Positions 59,851 through 64,000 of a stretch of 64,000 nucleotides of DNA are shown here, in pieces (position 1 is the stretch's first letter; each line of letters starts with the position of its first letter). Below the pieces are notes generated by a model. It was not told where the DNA came from. It saw nothing but the letters and a program-made list of their open reading frames with translations, and did not search any database. Both the position numbers and the translations under genes were made by a program. The stretch comes from Limanda limanda (Eukaryota; Chordata; Actinopteri; Pleuronectiformes; Pleuronectidae): the NCBI RefSeq assembly GCF_963576545.1, contig NC_083651.1, forward strand, positions 25,175,748-25,239,747, read 5' to 3'.

Positions 59851-62690
59851 TTGGTCAGACAGAACATCATATTTTTGAGTTTTCAATATTTTTCTTCATA
59901 GATCAATTAATCAAGAAAATAATGTACATATTTATTGATAGTGAAAATATTGCTATTTCTCACCACAAAATAACTCCATTAAAATAATATAAAATATCTA
60001 CAATATGAAAATTTTAAAAAATTGGTGATGACTGCGTGAAGACCCAGAGACCATTTTGAAGAACCATCGTTTTTCGAGTATGGTCTTTCATACACTTCCA
60101 TGTAACCTAAGACATACAGGGAGTTACATGTTCTTTCAATACAAACAATCCAACTGTAGTTTGATCTCATTTCAATACATGTTTGTTGTAATTGCACCAT
60201 TCCTCCCTTTAATTGAGGAATGTTTGCTAAATACTGCATACAGTAAATTATAGAATTATTATGTTATTAGTAGTATTGCTGATTTAGGTTTATTTCACCT
60301 TTAAGCTATATATTAAATGAGGAAAACTCTTAAACCCAGTCATTCCCATCCCTCTGCAGAACAGCCTCTCCACAAGAGGCACCCAGGGGGGATTGGTGAA
60401 CAGGACAGGGAGCTGTACAAAGCCTTCACTCTGTTTTAATGAGACAGAAACTCTTACCATAAATAACTGGACCATGGGTACGTGTGTGTGTTGGGTTTGG
60501 ATTGGGGTGGGACTATAGAAGGGTTAAACATTATGCACCCCTGCAGTGAGCTTAAGCACCAAGAAATCTGAGAGAGGCTGTCACGGTGCTGCTGTAAATA
60601 TCCGGCAAGCTAACTGATTTGTCTTTGGCCATAAACACGACATAAAGAGCTAATATACAGGTCAACACCAGAGTAAATTACACCCCCAAGAGGGTAAAAA
60701 CTTCAAAGCATTTCATTTCCTTGCTCTTGACTCCCATGCACATACTGTGAAAAGTTTTTTTTTTCTTGTTGAACTTAATCAATTTTTTTTAAAGGTTTTC
60801 AGATCTTTTCGATCAAACAATTGACATTGGAGGTAGAAAAAACATTTGGCATTCTTTAAAGTCAACACAGGCTGTTAATAGATCTTTCAAAAATTTGCAG
60901 ATTATCCTTTTAAATGTTTTGGTGCTAAACTCCAGGTATTGAAAGAGAGTCCAAGATCAAAATCAATATCTTAAAGACAAAACGTCATTTCACTTGTTTG
61001 TAGGCTGGGACGCAGAAATCAATTTATCTGTCGTCACTCAGTTTAACACACTGAGATGAGAGGCAGGAGGAAGACAAAACCTGCTCTGATAAGACAGCAC
61101 ATTGAGGAAAACATCAAAGTCTCTTTAGGACAAACCTTTGATTACCGAAATAACTCACTCCATAGATTGCGCAGGAGGTTTGAAAGTTTGGGGTTCTAAG
61201 GTTAACCCTTACCATTTCTTCACAACCATATGCCAATAATAATGAGTTCAAAATGATAGTATCTATTAGTTTTCTCTCTGGGATCAATAAAATATTTTAG
61301 ATAAATCAAGGTTAGGAAATGTGCCATCATTTCAGTAGCTGGGCTGTTGATTGTTGTTGATTGATCCTAAACTGCTCCAGAGCAGGTCATGCAGCATAAG
61401 TTACCGAGGTGATTAACTTAACAGTTAAATGTAGGCAAGCTTAAAACTGATGACCACAGATCCTGCTACACAATACAGGTCAGACCCAGAAATGGCAAAC
61501 CAGATAAAACTTGGGAATCCAAACAGTGAGGAAAGATTTGCAGATCATGAAACAAGATTTAGGCTGAAGAGAAACAGAGAGCATGTGCATCTCTTTTGTG
61601 AACACCCTTGTGACCTTATGTGTCCATGTCTGCTGTTGTTGCTGATGTTAAACAACAAATTCTGAGTGGATCTCTATTTCTCTGGAGATCTGCAAATAAA
61701 AAGTTCCGTCATTGACAGCAAGGTCAAGGGAACCTTTTTCAGCTAATTAATAACTTATATCCAGTTTGTCTAACATATGCAACAAAACAGAGTAAAATGA
61801 CAAATCCCTGTGTAGTGCCTGATGCGCTGAAGTATTTTTGTTTGGACCAGTAACTTCCTGAAGCCTCTGCTGGCTTTGAGTACTGGTGGAGCACGAATGA
61901 AGCATCTGATCAGCCGATACAACAGGAAATATCATAGAAGTTTATCTCTTTTTTTAAAATCAGTTGTACATTGATTCGATTTAAATGTGCATTAAATGTT
62001 TTCTCAGCCCATTTCATAAAAAAAGGAACTGAAACTTGACATTGTCTTATTCACTTTTAGCAAATAGACAACTGTAAGTTAAAGTGCTTAATGCAACAAT
62101 TGGCAGGATCTAATAAAAAATAAAATTGGAGAAAATTCAACACTATAGAACATGCACTCGCTAAAGGAAACTGACAAACTGAACAACCATTTCACAGACG
62201 AACCACACACACATAAACACACTTACACTCAGAATAAATTTAATCTATTAAGTACAGTGGCTGACACTGATAACATAGAGTAGGCACTGAAAGGGGGGGT
62301 ATCAAAATGAACAAAATGCATTAGGCGCTGATGGAGCACAGACAGGACACGGTGACACCATGTTTCCTGTATCACGGAGCTTCCAGACCCATGTGCTTAC
62401 ACATTCTCCTGAAAACATACCTGATTTAATGTCAAATACATTTTTTTCTGTGCAGTATCTAATGAGTGGCAGTTTTTCTTCTGGAATAATGGGTTATCGT
62501 TTCCTCTGGTAAGCACTTGACATACACCAAGACATTAAGACCATGTGTTTCTCGGACCTACGGTGCATACATGTACAATCAAAAGCCCCAAAATGTATAG
62601 ATTTCTTAAAATTCATCGGAAGTCAATCAATTTATCTTCCACGTTTGCCCTTGTAAAAACTAAAACTTCTCCCTTTGTGCTCAGGAAATA
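59851..62690. other. unannotated DNA
   Basis: No gene recognised. At 61275-61305, CTCTGGGATCAATAAAATAT resembles the 3' end of a LINE whose tail consists of TATC units, but it is too short to call firmly. Confidence 0.45.
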
Positions 62691-62699
62691 AAATGTAGA

Positions 62700-62882
62700 A
62701 TGTTAAACTCTATCATCATCATCAAGCCATTTTTTCCTCCCTTTGCACAGACCCTAATAGTCTGTTTCTCCTTGTGTGTGCTCCTCACACAAGATGACCA
62801 TTTATAACTTGTAGAAGGTGGGACTCCCGCCCCGGGCCAACCATCTGTCACCTGGGCACCTGGAGGGACTACAGGCTTCTGC
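62700..62882 (-). CDS. weak candidate 3'-terminal exon (unrecognised)
   Basis: On the minus strand, a pyrimidine-rich stretch and CTGCAG at 62877-62882 could form a splice acceptor. It is followed by an open frame starting KPVVPPGAQVTDGWPGAGVP and continuing PSTSYKWSS, with a stop about 60 codons downstream. The first 25 residues are proline/glycine-rich and come from a short GC-rich island (CCGCCCCGGGCC) in AT-rich surroundings, while the rest looks like non-coding sequence. I do not recognise the peptide, and no upstream exons are visible in the window. It could also be a regulatory GC island. Confidence 0.12.
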
Positions 62883-64000
62883 AGCTTAAAAAGGCAAAAT
62901 CATTAAGATGAAAGTTAAAATAACAAATGTCTAGATGTGTTGGACACTCAATAACGCAGACTAGGTCCAGACTCTTTCAAATTGAAGAATATTGCTGAGC
63001 TAAATGAGATGACAGACACATCACTGAAGAAACGGTTTACTTCTCCTTGCCTTTGAGCGGTCCTGTTCTTTGGCTCGAATCCTGACACCGGATGGTTTTT
63101 TTATGTGTGCGTGCCGTCCTGCTGAGATGCGATACAAGCACACAAATTAAAACGCCACCCAAGATCGCACAACTTAACACATTCCACCACTCTTTTGAAA
63201 CCCCTTCTTCCCTTCATTTTCTCCCTTTCTCACAGAAACACAGGCAGACCCAAGGTCAGTGGAGGTCTGGAGGGGTGCTGATGAATGAATGTGAAGGGTG
63301 TCATCCTGGAAAAACACAGCCAGGGCCCACATGCTGCTACATCCTGAAAAATATGCCTGTTACACCAACAGCTGAGGGAAACTGGAGGTCTCTCACATCC
63401 TCTGCATTGCTCACTTTGACTTTCTCTCCCGCTCACTTTCTCACTTCATGGACTGTACATACTTTTTCATTCCCTGTGTTTGTTAACTACACGGACAGTG
63501 CCATCCGTGACAAATCATCTACAATGCATTGCTTTGTGTCATCTATCAGGCCATTATCTGATACATGACCCAACGCACACACACACTTTACTTCACACTA
63601 AATCAATGTTTTTGACAAATTATGGTGCATCAACACTTCTGCTTCCCTGATGTTGTTATAGCCTAATAAATATGTCTGCCTCTGCCGCCCTACCTAGCTC
63701 CTCCACAGCTCTGCAGCCCAACAGCTGAGTGTAAATGGCCTCTTAAAATATGACTTTGCCAGTGGAGTTAACAGGAGAGAGAAGGGGAGAACTAGACGTG
63801 GTGGAAAGTGATGGATGGTGCTATGATGAAAAAAGAAAAGAAAAGAACCACATCTGACTTTCAAATTCATGCATGAACCACAGCAGTGTATATATAAAAT
63901 ACATACACCTTTTTTCCCTACACACACGAGAAGCTTCAATTGAAGAATAAACTTCAAACAATAGCATAAAACAAACCATTGAAATCCTAGGAAAATGTCA
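62883..64000. other. unannotated DNA
   Basis: No supported gene. The 158-codon frame at 63092-63568 shows no domain and is broken into low-complexity pieces. Confidence 0.45.

Noticed and set aside
63092..63568. Longest uninterrupted frame in the window (158 codons)
   Set aside because: No recognisable domain, composition like surrounding DNA, and a conflicting antisense frame; a frame of this length is plausible by chance in 64 kb.

Overview
This window looks like non-coding chromosomal DNA from a bony fish, probably a spiny-rayed teleost. That is inferred from the repeats: L2/Rex-type non-LTR retrotransposon relics, tRNA-headed SINEs with a LINE-like tail, a Tc1/mariner transposase relic, a TTAA-flanked foldback element, and many long CA/GT microsatellites. 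The DNA is AT-rich and reading frames are short. There are no operons, no bacterial genes, no rRNA or free-standing tRNA genes and no CRISPR array. I recognise no host protein-coding gene. The window may lie in a large intron or an intergenic region. Two weak exon or promoter candidates are reported, at 35.1-35.55 kb and 62.7-62.9 kb.

Layout. 1.3-3.5 kb: two same-strand copies of one LINE family. The second keeps 927 bases of reverse-transcriptase frame broken by one stop and has a mutated catalytic motif. Other copies of its 3' end lie at 15.5 kb, 28.7 kb and 52.0-52.5 kb; the last is an inverted composite. 5-10.8 kb: relics of SINE, LINE and old dispersed repeats, including a LINE C-terminal fragment at 10.4 kb. 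14-19 kb: an old repeat ending in a GC-rich hairpin and a 241-bp foldback transposon. 23-27 kb: two tRNA-derived SINEs and a perfect 12-bp hairpin. 32-38 kb: four GT/CA tracts. 40-44 kb: LINE reverse-transcriptase relic, Tc1-like transposase relic, third SINE. 46 kb: a TATC tetranucleotide array. 50-53.7 kb: another LINE end, a SINE tail, the inverted LINE composite and a possible hAT-like relic. 55.2-56.4 kb: a candidate conserved non-coding element beside a purine-rich tract. 58-60 kb: dispersed repeats and an exact 9-bp tandem repeat.

Nothing forms a recognisable gene system. All recognisable coding sequence is decayed transposon. The items most worth a second look are the inverted LINE composite, the TTAA foldback element, the candidate conserved block at 55.2-55.8 kb, and the two exon/promoter candidates. 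Without tools, repeat-family names come from remembered sequence patterns and should be confirmed by repeat masking.
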